From the NCBI GenBank assembly GCA_021772615.1, contig JAJFLQ010000157.1:29916-93915 (forward strand): a stretch of 64,000 bases of DNA. Direction: 5' to 3'. Source of the DNA: Verrucomicrobiota bacterium (GTDB lineage Bacteria > Verrucomicrobiota > Lentisphaeria > JABSQK01 > JAJFLO01). Every line of letters starts with the position of its first letter. Positions within the stretch are counted from its first letter, which is position 1. A program made the translations under genes and the position numbers. Of this stretch, positions 28,043 to 36,518 are shown one piece after another. Below the pieces are notes generated by a model, which worked only from the letters and a program-made list of their open reading frames with translations, ran no database searches and had not been told where the DNA came from.

Positions 28043-28485
28043 AAGAGTGTGTGTCAGAAGGATATTGTGGGGTTATCGCCAGCGTAGGCACCCGGCTGCC
28101 GGTGGCGTCCCGGCACCTTCTCCTCCAGGCAGGGTTGCAGGCAGAGTCGTTGAGTTAAGACGTTTTTTCGCAAGACGTATGGAATTGTGACCCTCGTTGG
28201 CGTTCATCGCTTTAGATCTGACTTTTCCAGTGCCGGCATACGCAACGTACCCAGTCCCGCATGCGTTGACATGTGAATTCCAACGAAGATCTCTGATTTA
28301 ATGACATCGGGGTTGCGCGCAAAAGGAAACATTCAGCTAATACCATTTCAATTTTGACGGCAGTACCGTTAGGTTAACCTGATCATACCATCCGTCGATT
28401 AGCAGGCAGCGTTTTACTTCCGGGGTCCACGACACATTCTAATACTCACGGTTTTTATTTACAAACCTCGCGCAGGTCGGCAACA
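28043..28485. other. Divergent intergenic region between recQ and cyclase
   Basis: About 440 bases between divergently read recQ and the adenylate cyclase should hold both promoters. On the plus strand there is a TTGACG near 28354 followed by the perfect palindrome AGGTTAACCT (28371-28380), a possible operator. I see no small gene or RNA element. Confidence 0.35.
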
Positions 28486-31044
28486 ATGAAACAACAGCAG
28501 AAACGGCACTATCTCATAATCCCGCTGGGTATTGTGGTCATCCTCATGGTAATCAGCGGGTTGACGGCGACGAAGGCCGGTGAGTCCGCGTTGCTATACC
28601 GCATTGACGCACCGATGCACGACCGGCTTTTTCGGCTCCGGAACTTCGTCGCTGCGCAACCGATATCCAACGAAGTAACACTGATTGGTATCGACGACTA
28701 CACGGTCAATAAGCTTGGAAAATTCGGCAGTGGTTCATGGATAATCCGAAAACCATTCATCGATCAGATCACATATTGCCATCTGGTGTATCAACCAGCC
28801 GTGATCGCATACGACATTATTTTCAAAGAAACGCGGATGCAGGACCGGAAGGACACCGGCGATAAGCAGACGACGGAAGCGGACACGGCCCTGAACGATG
28901 CCGTGCAGGTTGCTGAGGATGCGGAAAGCGTGAGTCAGACCGGTATCACGAAGCGGGAAATACAGGAGATTTTGGAGGCGATCCGAAAGCTCGGCAACGA
29001 CGATATTACCGAGATCGACATTAACACGCTGTACGATATCGCCGAGCTCACAACTGTGCAGGGAAATTTCAATCTGGCCCTCGCATTGTCGTCGATAGCA
29101 TACGACGATTCCGTGGATACCACGTGTATCGCCGCGTACGAATTCGACTGGCGGGATACAGGCAATGAAGTTACGGGCAGGCGCTGGACAGAGGAGGAAA
29201 TCATAGGAGACGGCTCCGGCGGAGAATATTCGGAGGACTACGGGACAAAGGTACCTTATCTGCGCGACATCAGCATCCCCATGGAGCACGTGCACAACCT
29301 GCCGCCTGATTTTGAGTTTTCGATCAACGCCGATTTGCCATCTGCGATCATTCTTGATTATGTGAAGCTCGGTTACATAAATGTGCCGCGGGACGAAGGC
29401 GGCGTTGTGCGACGCATTCCGCTGGTGCATGGAATCGAATACGAGTACACCCACCCGGAAAGCGGCGAATTCGTCAAGAGACAATATTTTCTGCCGTCGA
29501 TGGCGTTGCTAAGCTGCCTGTATTACTGGAATGTCGACCTTGTCAAGCTAAATGCGTCCGGCGATTTTACCATAAATGGAAAACCGGCAGTCGAAGTGCA
29601 CTGGGGGCAGCACGTTGTTATTAATCGCCCGGTGGGCGACGCGGTTACAATCCCGATCGACAAGAACGGTAAGTTCTATCTTGATTTTGTCGGCCGCGTT
29701 ACGGACTTCAATACGGTGCCGTTTGCCGAGGTCGGCCCCTACAACCTCAATCCAAACGCCGTCGAATTGTTAAAGGACAAAATTGCGCTGGTTGGTATCA
29801 TGTCGACCGGCGCGTCGGATGTGGGACCGATTCCAATTGATGAAAACACGGCCTTTGTCCACGTACACATGGTCGCCATCAGTAATATTCTCACGGAAAC
29901 CTTCATCAAGCCGCTCAGCAAGAGTCGGCGTCTGCAGATCCTGCTCCTGCTGGCTATGATCATTATACCCGCGGCTATCATGATGCGACCGTTGAAATTT
30001 ACTTATTACACGTCGCTTTTCGCTGCAGTTTATGCGTTCATCCTGTTCTATTTTATACTCACTCATCGCTTTGTCCTACCGGTCGCTGGGCCGGCACTTT
30101 TTTTGATCGGCTCGTACTTTTTTGTTATTATGTATTACTACCTTTCGGAGGAGCGCGAGAAGAAAAAGATCCGAGGTATGTTCTCAACGATGGTGTCAGG
30201 AGATGTGCTGAAATACCTCGAAGACAATCCCGAAAGTTTTTCGTTGGCCGGTCAACGCGCGGAGGCGACAATGTTCTTCTCGGACGTCGCCGGGTTCACA
30301 ACCATTTCGGAGGCGTTGACACCGGAGAAGCTTGTCGAGCTGCTCAACGAATATCTCAGCCCCATGACCGAGATTATCATGGAGAGCAACGGGTTCGTCG
30401 ATAAGTATGAAGGCGATGCGATCATGGCCGAATGGGGCGTGCCGTTTCCAAACCCGCGGCACGCGACGCTCGCGTGTTGGGCGGCATTGGATCAACAGGT
30501 CAAGCTGGCCGAATTGCGGCCCGGATTCAAAGCAGATTTTGGCGTCGACATCGTTGTCCGAATGGGATTGAATTCAGGTATCGTATCCGCAGGAAACATG
30601 GGGTCGAATCGCCATTTTTCGTTTACCGTCATGGGCGACGCGGTGAATCAGGCAGCGCGATTCGAGCCCGCTAATAAGGACTACGGTACGGACATCATGA
30701 TCGGCGAGACGACATACGAGCTGGCGCGCAATGATATCGAGGCGCGCCTGCTCGACAAGATTATCGTCAAGGGTAAAACCGTGCCGATCAAAATATACGA
30801 GTTAGTGGCAAGGAAGGGCGACATCTCCACCGAACGCCAGAATGTACTCGACCTCTACGACAAGGCGCTGAATCTGCATTGGGAGCGCAAATGGGACGAG
30901 GCCCTTGAGGACCTTGCAAAAGCGTTGTCAATCTGTCCCGACGACGGCCCCTCACTGAATATGGTTGAACGTATCACGTCATACAAGAAAAACCCACCTC
31001 CAGAGGAATGGATGGGCGAGTATATCCGCAAGTCCAAAGATTAA
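28486..31044 (+). CDS. CHASE2-domain class III adenylate cyclase
   Basis: Membrane receptor cyclase making cAMP from ATP. The 852 residues contain an N-terminal membrane anchor (about 9-28), a large periplasmic CHASE2 sensor (about 35-475; MHDRLFRLR, VTLIGIDDYTV, VIAYDIIF) with an unusual Asp/Glu-rich insert (about 115-270), three membrane helices (about 483-555), and a cytoplasmic cyclase domain (about 590-770). The cyclase has both metal aspartates (FFSDVAGF, YEGDAIM), the purine Lys in DKYEGD, Thr in FTVMGDAVN as second specificity residue, and transition-state Asn and Arg in VNQAARF. This K/T pair points to ATP. The C-terminus is TPR-like (ALNLHWERKWDEALEDLAKAL). The cue sensed is unknown. 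Confidence 0.92.
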   Translation: MKQQQKRHYLIIPLGIVVILMVISGLTATKAGESALLYRIDAPMHDRLFRLRNFVAAQPISNEVTLIGIDDYTVNKLGKFGSGSWIIRKPFIDQITYCHLVYQPAVIAYDIIFKETRMQDRKDTGDKQTTEADTALNDAVQVAEDAESVSQTGITKREIQEILEAIRKLGNDDITEIDINTLYDIAELTTVQGNFNLALALSSIAYDDSVDTTCIAAYEFDWRDTGNEVTGRRWTEEEIIGDGSGGEYSEDYGTKVPYLRDISIPMEHVHNLPPDFEFSINADLPSAIILDYVKLGYINVPRDEGGVVRRIPLVHGIEYEYTHPESGEFVKRQYFLPSMALLSCLYYWNVDLVKLNASGDFTINGKPAVEVHWGQHVVINRPVGDAVTIPIDKNGKFYLDFVGRVTDFNTVPFAEVGPYNLNPNAVELLKDKIALVGIMSTGASDVGPIPIDENTAFVHVHMVAISNILTETFIKPLSKSRRLQILLLLAMIIIPAAIMMRPLKFTYYTSLFAAVYAFILFYFILTHRFVLPVAGPALFLIGSYFFVIMYYYLSEEREKKKIRGMFSTMVSGDVLKYLEDNPESFSLAGQRAEATMFFSDVAGFTTISEALTPEKLVELLNEYLSPMTEIIMESNGFVDKYEGDAIMAEWGVPFPNPRHATLACWAALDQQVKLAELRPGFKADFGVDIVVRMGLNSGIVSAGNMGSNRHFSFTVMGDAVNQAARFEPANKDYGTDIMIGETTYELARNDIEARLLDKIIVKGKTVPIKIYELVARKGDISTERQNVLDLYDKALNLHWERKWDEALEDLAKALSICPDDGPSLNMVERITSYKKNPPPEEWMGEYIRKSKD

Positions 31045-31072
31045 TCGCCGGACCTCATCGCTTCGACGACGA

Positions 31073-32038
31073 TCAACCGATCCATAGTCGGTGCCTTTTG
31101 AGGCAATACACATGGTCCCACGACCGTGCCTCTTCGGCGTGATGCTCGCGCCTGTACTTCAGTACATCCTTTTGTCGGCTCAAAATGTCCTCCACGAACA
31201 ATTCCGAACCGACAGCAATGCCTTTTGTGACAAAGCGCGCACGAAGGCGTAACCGTTGCGGCCAGGTTAATTCCAAAGCCTTATTCTCCTGATTCAGGAT
31301 GTCCGCGACACGTCGTCGATCGATGCCGTCGCTATCTGCAACATGTCCTACCAAAAACGATCGAAACCGATGCCATACCCGATTCATTACCGCCTTTTCC
31401 GTTCCCTCAAGGCTTGCGGCCGCCAGGCCCAACTCTCTACCGATAAGTGACGCAAGCTCCAGCTCGCTGCCCTGGATTTTTCCTGTCGCCATCCGTTCGC
31501 CGTAGCCGCTCCAATGATATTCTGCAGGATCCGCCACGATTCCGGCGCGCACGGGATTCAGTGTAATGTACGCCATCATCTTGGCCAATGCCCCGTCTGC
31601 GTCGACGATAACGCTGTCGAAACGTCCGCCGAACAGACGCCCCCAACGTTCTGTACGCTTGTTGTACCATTGCGTGAAACGCTGCTGAAAATTCGACACC
31701 ACCAAGCTGATATCGTGGATTTTTTCGCGAAAGCCTTCAAGCACGGATTCTCCAGGATCATACGGGCTCGGCAACCGGTGATAATGCTGCCATTTCGCAA
31801 TCAGCGTGTCAAGAGACATCTTCGATCTTTTCGGAATCTCGATCACGGCATGGTAGTGATTATCCATGATCACATAATCCCACACCACGTAGCTGAATCG
31901 ATTCTGTCCGTCGAACAGCAGCTTACGAAGTTTTTCCTTCTCCACGTCGCCGAAAATAAAACTTCCCCCTGTCACGCGATTCGTTATGAGATAAAAGCAC
32001 CGTTCATCCCCCGCCATCTTTACGCGATTATGATACAA
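31073..32038 (-). CDS. REP-associated tyrosine transposase (RAYT, Y1_Tnp)
   Basis: HUH-type single-strand transposase related to IS200 TnpA, of the class that mobilises REP palindromes. It carries the metal-binding motif HYH in VIMDNHYHAVIE, the catalytic Tyr region FQQRFTQWYNKR, the family signature RWGRLFGGRFDSVIVD, and YITLNPVRAGIV. The C-terminal third (about 210-320) is a divergent helical extension. The best start is TTG 32038, because AAAGGAGG ends 5 bases before it; a TTG at 32068 has no such site. Tandem REP-like palindromes lie just upstream of the gene. It looks intact and is convergent with the cyclase gene. Confidence 0.9.
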   Translation of the reverse strand: MYHNRVKMAGDERCFYLITNRVTGGSFIFGDVEKEKLRKLLFDGQNRFSYVVWDYVIMDNHYHAVIEIPKRSKMSLDTLIAKWQHYHRLPSPYDPGESVLEGFREKIHDISLVVSNFQQRFTQWYNKRTERWGRLFGGRFDSVIVDADGALAKMMAYITLNPVRAGIVADPAEYHWSGYGERMATGKIQGSELELASLIGRELGLAAASLEGTEKAVMNRVWHRFRSFLVGHVADSDGIDRRRVADILNQENKALELTWPQRLRLRARFVTKGIAVGSELFVEDILSRQKDVLKYRREHHAEEARSWDHVYCLKRHRLWIG

Positions 32039-32043
32039 TTCTG

Positions 32044-32051
32044 CCTCCTTT
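32044..32051 (-). promoter_or_regulatory. Strong Shine-Dalgarno deciding a TTG start of the RAYT gene
   Basis: The minus strand reads AAAGGAGG followed by CAGAA and TTG. This is a near-perfect Shine-Dalgarno sequence with 5-base spacing, which fixes the start at 32038 instead of further upstream. Confidence 0.75.
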
Positions 32052-32101
32052 ATGTTGCAAGCATTCAAAGGTTACACCCCGCAACATACCGCAAAACGGC
32101 C

Positions 32102-32171
32102 TCTTATAAAGGACTGTCCTTATTTTTGTCTCTTATAAAGGACTGTCCTTATTTTTGTCCTTATTTTTGTC
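32102..32171. repeat. Tandem REP-like palindromes upstream of the RAYT gene
   Basis: Two exact 29-base direct copies (32102-32130 and 32131-32159) are followed by a 12-base partial third copy to 32171. Each full copy contains the perfect palindrome AAGGACTGTCCTT (13 bases, central T) followed by ATTTTTGTC. Palindromes next to a RAYT gene are the expected substrates of that enzyme. They can form short hairpins on either strand. Confidence 0.82.
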
Positions 32172-32652
32172 ACCGCATCGGTCGCAGTGTGCTGTTGGTC
32201 TGCGTCGTGCCATATGAGGTCGCCTTTTCTCAGAAGAAAAAGGCGAACATATTGCACTACAGCAGGGTTCGAAGAAAATCGAAGAAGGGGAAGGGGGATT
32301 TTCCCGGAACTTCCGAAGAAGAAACAAAAAGCCTGGAATAAGAAAAGCAGAGAAAGAAAAGTCAGTTGCAGCCGGGGCCACTGTCGCTACCGAAAGAGGG
32401 GCCAAGAAAAATGCCGACTACGGGGCCAAATAAAATTGGCGGCAACAGGCATAATAAAAAGACGCTAATATTACATGGCGAAGAAGGACGAATATTCGTG
32501 TCCATAGGGTGCATTCAGTTCCATAACGGCCTGGTCACGGCAGATAGCCATCGGCTGTTGTGAAAGCATTGGTCAACGTTTAGTCGAACCGTGAGATCCG
32601 GAAGGAGCAAGATTATCACGAATTCTGCTGGTGACGTGATTCACGCTGATAT
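32172..32652. other. Intergenic stretch with a hairpin, no gene recognised
   Basis: This lies between the REP repeats and the end of the histidine kinase gene. A near-perfect hairpin lies at 32221-32245 (CGCCTTTTCT against AGAAAAAGGCG with one bulged base). The rest is purine-rich on the plus strand. The short open frames here have no recognisable homology, and one is produced by reading through the REP repeats. Confidence 0.45.
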
Positions 32653-33651
32653 TCAGAGCTGGCGGATAGGGAGCACCAGCTTAACCGTGGTCCCGCGATT
32701 TTCTTTGCTCGTTACAAGCACATCACCATTGTGCTCCTGCACGATTCTCTGGACAATCCACATCCCGAGTCCAGAACTGCTCTCGCCATTCGTCGGTCGT
32801 GGCGACAATTTCACTCCTTTCTCGAAAATTCTGCTGACTTCATCCTTTGGTATCCCGATTCCCTTATCTGTGACTTCGACGGTGACGTTGGTGTCCGTAT
32901 AGTAAGATCTTACGGTTACCTCGGAACCAGAGGGCGAGTATTTGATCGCGTTGCTGACGATGTTGTCTACGGCTTTCCCGATTTTCTCAGGATCAAATTC
33001 GAATGGTGGAATAGCGCTGGATGGTCTCACAATGAGCCGAACGCCTTTCTGGGTTGCGCACACATCGTTGATTCGCGTGACGGATTCAATGATGTCCTTG
33101 AGCGACCCCATAACCATCGACGGTTTGTGTGCGAAATCCTGCTTGGCGAATGTGTCCGAAATGCCTTGCGCCATATCCAGAATACTGGCGGAACTAATAA
33201 CCAGGGATTCCATGATTTCCTGCTGCTCATGTGCCGACATGTCGTAGGATTCGAGAAGTTCGACGAGGCTTTGAATGGCGGCGGCGGGGTTTTTTATATC
33301 GTGCAGGGTGGCCGCGACCAGTTCGTCCTTTCTTATTCCCATTTCTTCGAGTTCAATCGTTGCGGCCTCCAGGGCTTCCTTTTGTGCCGCCAGTTGCGCG
33401 TTGCTCTCGCTCAATTTTTGATTCAGCTCCTGAGCGCCAAAAAGATCCGCCATCAATTTCAGATTAGACTCATCGACGACGCCGTAGCGTTCATTTAACT
33501 CCTCGTTCTCGGCTTTTAGTTTCGTGTTCTCCTCGGAAAACGTCCGAACCTTCTCTTTGGCGACTTCGATCCGCTTATCTTTCGACATCATGCAAATAAC
33601 GAACGCAGCGAGCTGCAGTACGATAACAGCTCCAAGGATATAAACTAACAT
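32653..33651 (-). CDS. Membrane-anchored sensor histidine kinase
   Basis: Autophosphorylating two-component kinase. It has an N-terminal membrane helix (about 2-20), a long coiled coil (about 25-110, Glu/Lys-rich, no recognisable sensor domain), an HisKA dimerisation helix with phospho-acceptor His in TLHDIKNPAAAIQ, and a full HATPase domain: N box DNIVSNAIKYSP, G1 VTDKGIGIP, F box RIFEKGV, G2 SSGLGMWIV. I chose ATG 33651, which has GGGAG upstream; a GTG at 33663 would add 4 residues. No response regulator gene is adjacent, so it is an orphan, and no large periplasmic sensor exists. The signal may come through the coiled coil or a partner. Confidence 0.9.
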   Translation of the reverse strand: MLVYILGAVIVLQLAAFVICMMSKDKRIEVAKEKVRTFSEENTKLKAENEELNERYGVVDESNLKLMADLFGAQELNQKLSESNAQLAAQKEALEAATIELEEMGIRKDELVAATLHDIKNPAAAIQSLVELLESYDMSAHEQQEIMESLVISSASILDMAQGISDTFAKQDFAHKPSMVMGSLKDIIESVTRINDVCATQKGVRLIVRPSSAIPPFEFDPEKIGKAVDNIVSNAIKYSPSGSEVTVRSYYTDTNVTVEVTDKGIGIPKDEVSRIFEKGVKLSPRPTNGESSSGLGMWIVQRIVQEHNGDVLVTSKENRGTTVKLVLPIRQL

Positions 33652-33927
33652 CGTGCCGTTCACTCCCGTTATAATAAGCCGCAGCCGTCACGTGAATTGC
33701 CCTATTTAGGGGGCGCCTCGCCCGAGACACTATGCTCCCGGCTCAACTCTGTGTGCTATGTTTGCGATTCTTCGACCGCTGATTACGTCGAGTAAGTTGG
33801 CCTCTAATCAGGCGATCCGTTAACAAACTGATGATCGAGAACCACTTACACACGTGCATCCAAAAGACGCGTGGCGATGGTCCGCACATATCTCGTAGAA
33901 GCATGAGCGGAGATCTCGGTCGCACGA

Positions 33928-33954
33928 ATAAATTTGGCACGCGGGTGCCTTTAT
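33928..33954. repeat. REP-like hairpin
   Basis: The stem ATAAA...GGCAC / GTGCC-TTTAT has a GCGG loop and a 3-base TTT bulge on one side. It looks like a dispersed palindromic repeat or small structured element. Only this copy is seen in the window. Confidence 0.4.
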
Positions 33955-34282
33955 CGCAGGAATCATGCCACGGTGGTGATCGTGATAGGTGACGACCGAC
34001 TATGTTGATACCGAACCCGCCAACTCGCTGCGGGTGTTGTGGCATGAACGCCACACTGAAGTGTAAACGCCAACGGAACGCGCTGAAGTCAGTCGCGAGC
34101 GGTGTACATATTACTGCGGCATTGGGTTGAATCATCTTCGTCGTCGCACGTCGACATTTCTCCGGTTGAATCTCCGTTAATCTATTGCTAGATTATTTTT
34201 CGATTCAGGACGCAGGTCAGTTGCAATGCAGAAACAATCACAGGTGGTCCCGTTAGGAAATTGTTTACCTGGTTTCGGTGTC

Positions 34283-34432
34283 TGAGTACTGTCCGCATAT
34301 AAAGGGTCGGAAGTTTTAGATGAGCTTTAGCGCGTTAATTTGGTTTTGCGGCTAAAGCCTGGATCAAAACTTCCGCGACTAAAGGCGGTACCCAAACAGA
34401 TCGGACTTTATATAAGGCGATATCAGTACTTG
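34283..34432. repeat. Large nested inverted repeat (MITE-like or structured RNA)
   Basis: Four arm pairs nest in register across 150 bases: AGTACTG (34285-34291) with CAGTACT (34424-34430); ATATAAAG (34297-34304) with CTTTATAT (34406-34413); CGGAAGTTTT (34308-34317) with AAAACTTCCG (34366-34375); and GCTTTAGC (34324-34331) with GCTAAAGC (34351-34358). All four pairs are perfect. A nested arrangement of this kind would fold into one long branched hairpin. It could be a miniature transposable element or a non-coding RNA; I cannot tell which. Confidence 0.7.
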
Positions 34433-34551
34433 AGTTGTGGTTAGCTCCGGAATTGTTACTCACGAAAAAGTTGTCCGACAGCTAGCACATCCAACTGTTT
34501 CACGATGCACCCAGCGGCTCTCTATATCGTAAAACGACGGACGGAAATGCC

Positions 34552-35232
34552 ATGGCAGACATGAATGGAGCGGGGAAGAGCGGTCTGCACGACGCAGTGG
34601 TTCAGGGGGACCAAGCGCTTGTGCTGAAGCTGATAGAGCAGGGCGCCGATGTCAATCGCAAAAATAACGTCGGCAACTCCGCCCTGCACGAGGCGGCGTG
34701 GGAAGGGCATGTTGGCATCGCTCGGCTCCTGATCGAGCGCGGCGCCGCTGTGAATGGCACGGATAGCAATGGCGACTCGCCTCTGCACGATGCCGCGTGG
34801 GAGGGCCACAGCGACGTCGTGGTGTTGCTGCTTGATAGCGGAGCGGAGGTGAATCGCGAGGATCACGACGGAGAGCGGCCGTTGCACGGCGCGGCGGTAC
34901 GCGGCCACGTTGCTGTGGTCGCGAAACTGATTGGCCGTGGTGCAGACATCAACGCTGCTGATCATCTTGGTTTTTCGGCGCTTCATAATGCGGCCTGGAA
35001 GGGCCGCGATGCGATCATTTCGCTGCTGATCGAAAACGGCGTCGAGCTTAATCCCAAAAATGTGAATGGCAACACGCCGCTGCATAAGGCGGCAAAGAAC
35101 GGACATCGCGGTGTTGTCGAAGCGCTTCTCGCGGCGGGCTCGGATGCCGGCATCCAGAACAAGCGTGGTAAGACAGCCCTCGACGTCGCGGTCATGACCG
35201 GTCACGACGACATCGTCGCGATTTTGTCGTAA
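34552..35232 (+). CDS. Ankyrin repeat protein
   Basis: The 226-residue protein is made almost entirely of six complete ankyrin repeats plus a short cap. Each repeat is 33 residues with the consensus G-N-S/T-P/A-LH-x-AA-x-x-G-H-x-x-V-V-x-L-L-I-x-x-GA-D-V-N. There is no signal peptide or membrane segment, so it is probably a cytoplasmic protein-binding scaffold. The repeats are unusually regular, which suggests recent duplication or strong structural constraint. It stands alone, convergent with the glycosyltransferase-like gene (51-base gap). The start ATG 34552 gives MADMNGAGKSGLHDA. The binding partner is unknown. Confidence 0.9.
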   Translation: MADMNGAGKSGLHDAVVQGDQALVLKLIEQGADVNRKNNVGNSALHEAAWEGHVGIARLLIERGAAVNGTDSNGDSPLHDAAWEGHSDVVVLLLDSGAEVNREDHDGERPLHGAAVRGHVAVVAKLIGRGADINAADHLGFSALHNAAWKGRDAIISLLIENGVELNPKNVNGNTPLHKAAKNGHRGVVEALLAAGSDAGIQNKRGKTALDVAVMTGHDDIVAILS

Positions 35233-35283
35233 CCGTTAATGCCCGCGGTTTGCCGTTGATTGCGTACTGTCGGCGTTCGCGCA

Positions 35284-36399
35284 TTAGCGTGCTTGCGCCT
35301 GTTCTTGCGGTGACGTGCTCAATCGCGCCAGATACGCGGCGATACAATCCGTTCCGTTTTTTCGCATAGTCGGCGCACGAGCCGGCAGCGCCAACAACGT
35401 GCCGATAATGTCCAGCCACGAATCGTTCTCGTAGTCCTTCTGCGTGATTTTCATACTACGCAGGTACGTCTTTACAAAGGCTTCCAGGATCGGTGATTCC
35501 CGGAAGGTGTTCCGGGTGATGTAACCGAAGACGCTGTCTGCCGCGTAGACTTCCATGACCGTGCCGTATCCGAGTTTTCCTATCACCACATCGCTCGACG
35601 CTATGAGATCGGGAAAGTACACGTCTGAATCGCGCGGCAGGCGAATAACATTGCCGGCCCGCAACGGCGTGTGGCTGGTGCCGGGAAGGATAAAACAGAC
35701 ATCATCGTAGCGATGAAGCCACCGATCCGGATCCGTGTCCGTATCGGTTCCGCCGAGGGTGATCGTGACGATCCTCGCGGAGTCGGGGATGGCGAGCTGT
35801 TTGCGGACGGCGTCGGCGCTGGATTTCGGCTGCCGCCACACCGGCGGCGCAGACAGATCTGCCGTAATCGGGCAACACGCCGGTTCGAGTTGAATGTGGT
35901 GCGTGGCAGTTTTGAATATGTCTGCGAGATAACACCGGTGACGCTCAAGCGCCGGGTAGGACGGCACGTCGGATTCGTAGAGCCAGTTCCACGTAAAGTT
36001 TTCGATGAGCACGGAAGGCACGCCGCTTCGTGTTGCCACAACAAGTCCGATCGGCGCGATATCGCATATTACCAGATCGCAGCCTGCCCGAGTGATGATG
36101 GCTGCTGTGCCGTCGACAATACGGTCGTCAAACGGGAGGAACCGGTTCAGTGCCGCGATCGTCGCCGGGAGGTCCGCGGTGAGCGGAGAGGCCTGAATAT
36201 AGCCGATGTCGCAAGCCAGATAGTGATAGTGGTATGTATTGGCAATGCAGTCGTCGAAACAGTGCCGCGGTACGCTGGTGAAGACATGTATGTCTGTGTC
36301 TGGCGCTTGGTCGAGGTAGGCCCGAATGATGGCCGATGACCGGGTCGCGTGACCGAATCCATGCGGCGAAATGAAGTAGGCGATTGACGTCTTCGTCAT
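35284..36399 (-). CDS. GT-B fold glycosyltransferase-like protein
   Basis: The 371-residue protein resembles MurG/UGT-like GT-B enzymes and the N-terminal half of plant arabinokinases. It has the N-terminal nucleotide-sugar motif SPHGFGHATRSSAI, a second-domain strand VTITLGGTDTD, and the C-terminal donor-site loop ASSDVVIGKLGYGTVMEV. No membrane segment or signal peptide is seen, so it should be cytosolic. Neither donor nor acceptor can be deduced, and no glycan-synthesis genes are adjacent. It is convergent with the ankyrin gene and downstream of valS on the same strand (about 120-base gap). It could also be a non-catalytic sugar-nucleotide binder. Confidence 0.72.
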   Translation of the reverse strand: MTKTSIAYFISPHGFGHATRSSAIIRAYLDQAPDTDIHVFTSVPRHCFDDCIANTYHYHYLACDIGYIQASPLTADLPATIAALNRFLPFDDRIVDGTAAIITRAGCDLVICDIAPIGLVVATRSGVPSVLIENFTWNWLYESDVPSYPALERHRCYLADIFKTATHHIQLEPACCPITADLSAPPVWRQPKSSADAVRKQLAIPDSARIVTITLGGTDTDTDPDRWLHRYDDVCFILPGTSHTPLRAGNVIRLPRDSDVYFPDLIASSDVVIGKLGYGTVMEVYAADSVFGYITRNTFRESPILEAFVKTYLRSMKITQKDYENDSWLDIIGTLLALPARAPTMRKNGTDCIAAYLARLSTSPQEQAQAR

Positions 36400-36518
36400 G
36401 ATGTTGCGGCGCCGTGCCGGTATACGGCTTACCCGCGTCGACCAGTCGGACAGCGCCGCCGGTACAAATGGCGATTGACAAAAGGACTGGACGGGTGCCG
36501 CAAACAGTCGCAGCGAGG

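Larger units (their letters stand above)
33652..34551. other. 900-base gene-poor region with structured repeats
   Basis: Between the minus-strand histidine kinase and the plus-strand ankyrin gene I find no credible protein-coding gene. It contains two palindromic elements listed separately (33928-33954 and 34283-34432). The longest open frame here (minus, 33743-34135) has an Arg/Pro/Trp-rich composition typical of read-through repeat DNA. The promoter of the histidine kinase should lie at its left end and that of the ankyrin gene at its right end. Confidence 0.5.

Noticed and set aside
32133..32405. 90-residue minus-strand frame ending in CGDKNKDKNKDSPL
   Set aside because: It is produced by reading through the REP repeats; the Lys/Asp tail is the repeat itself, and there is no homology or ribosome binding site.
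33743..34135. 130-residue minus-strand frame in the 900-base gap
   Set aside because: Composition is Arg/Pro/Trp-rich, it spans a REP-like hairpin and has no recognisable domain, so it is probably non-coding.
34522..35205. Long minus-strand frame opposite the ankyrin gene
   Set aside because: It is antisense to perfectly regular ankyrin repeats and has no family of its own.
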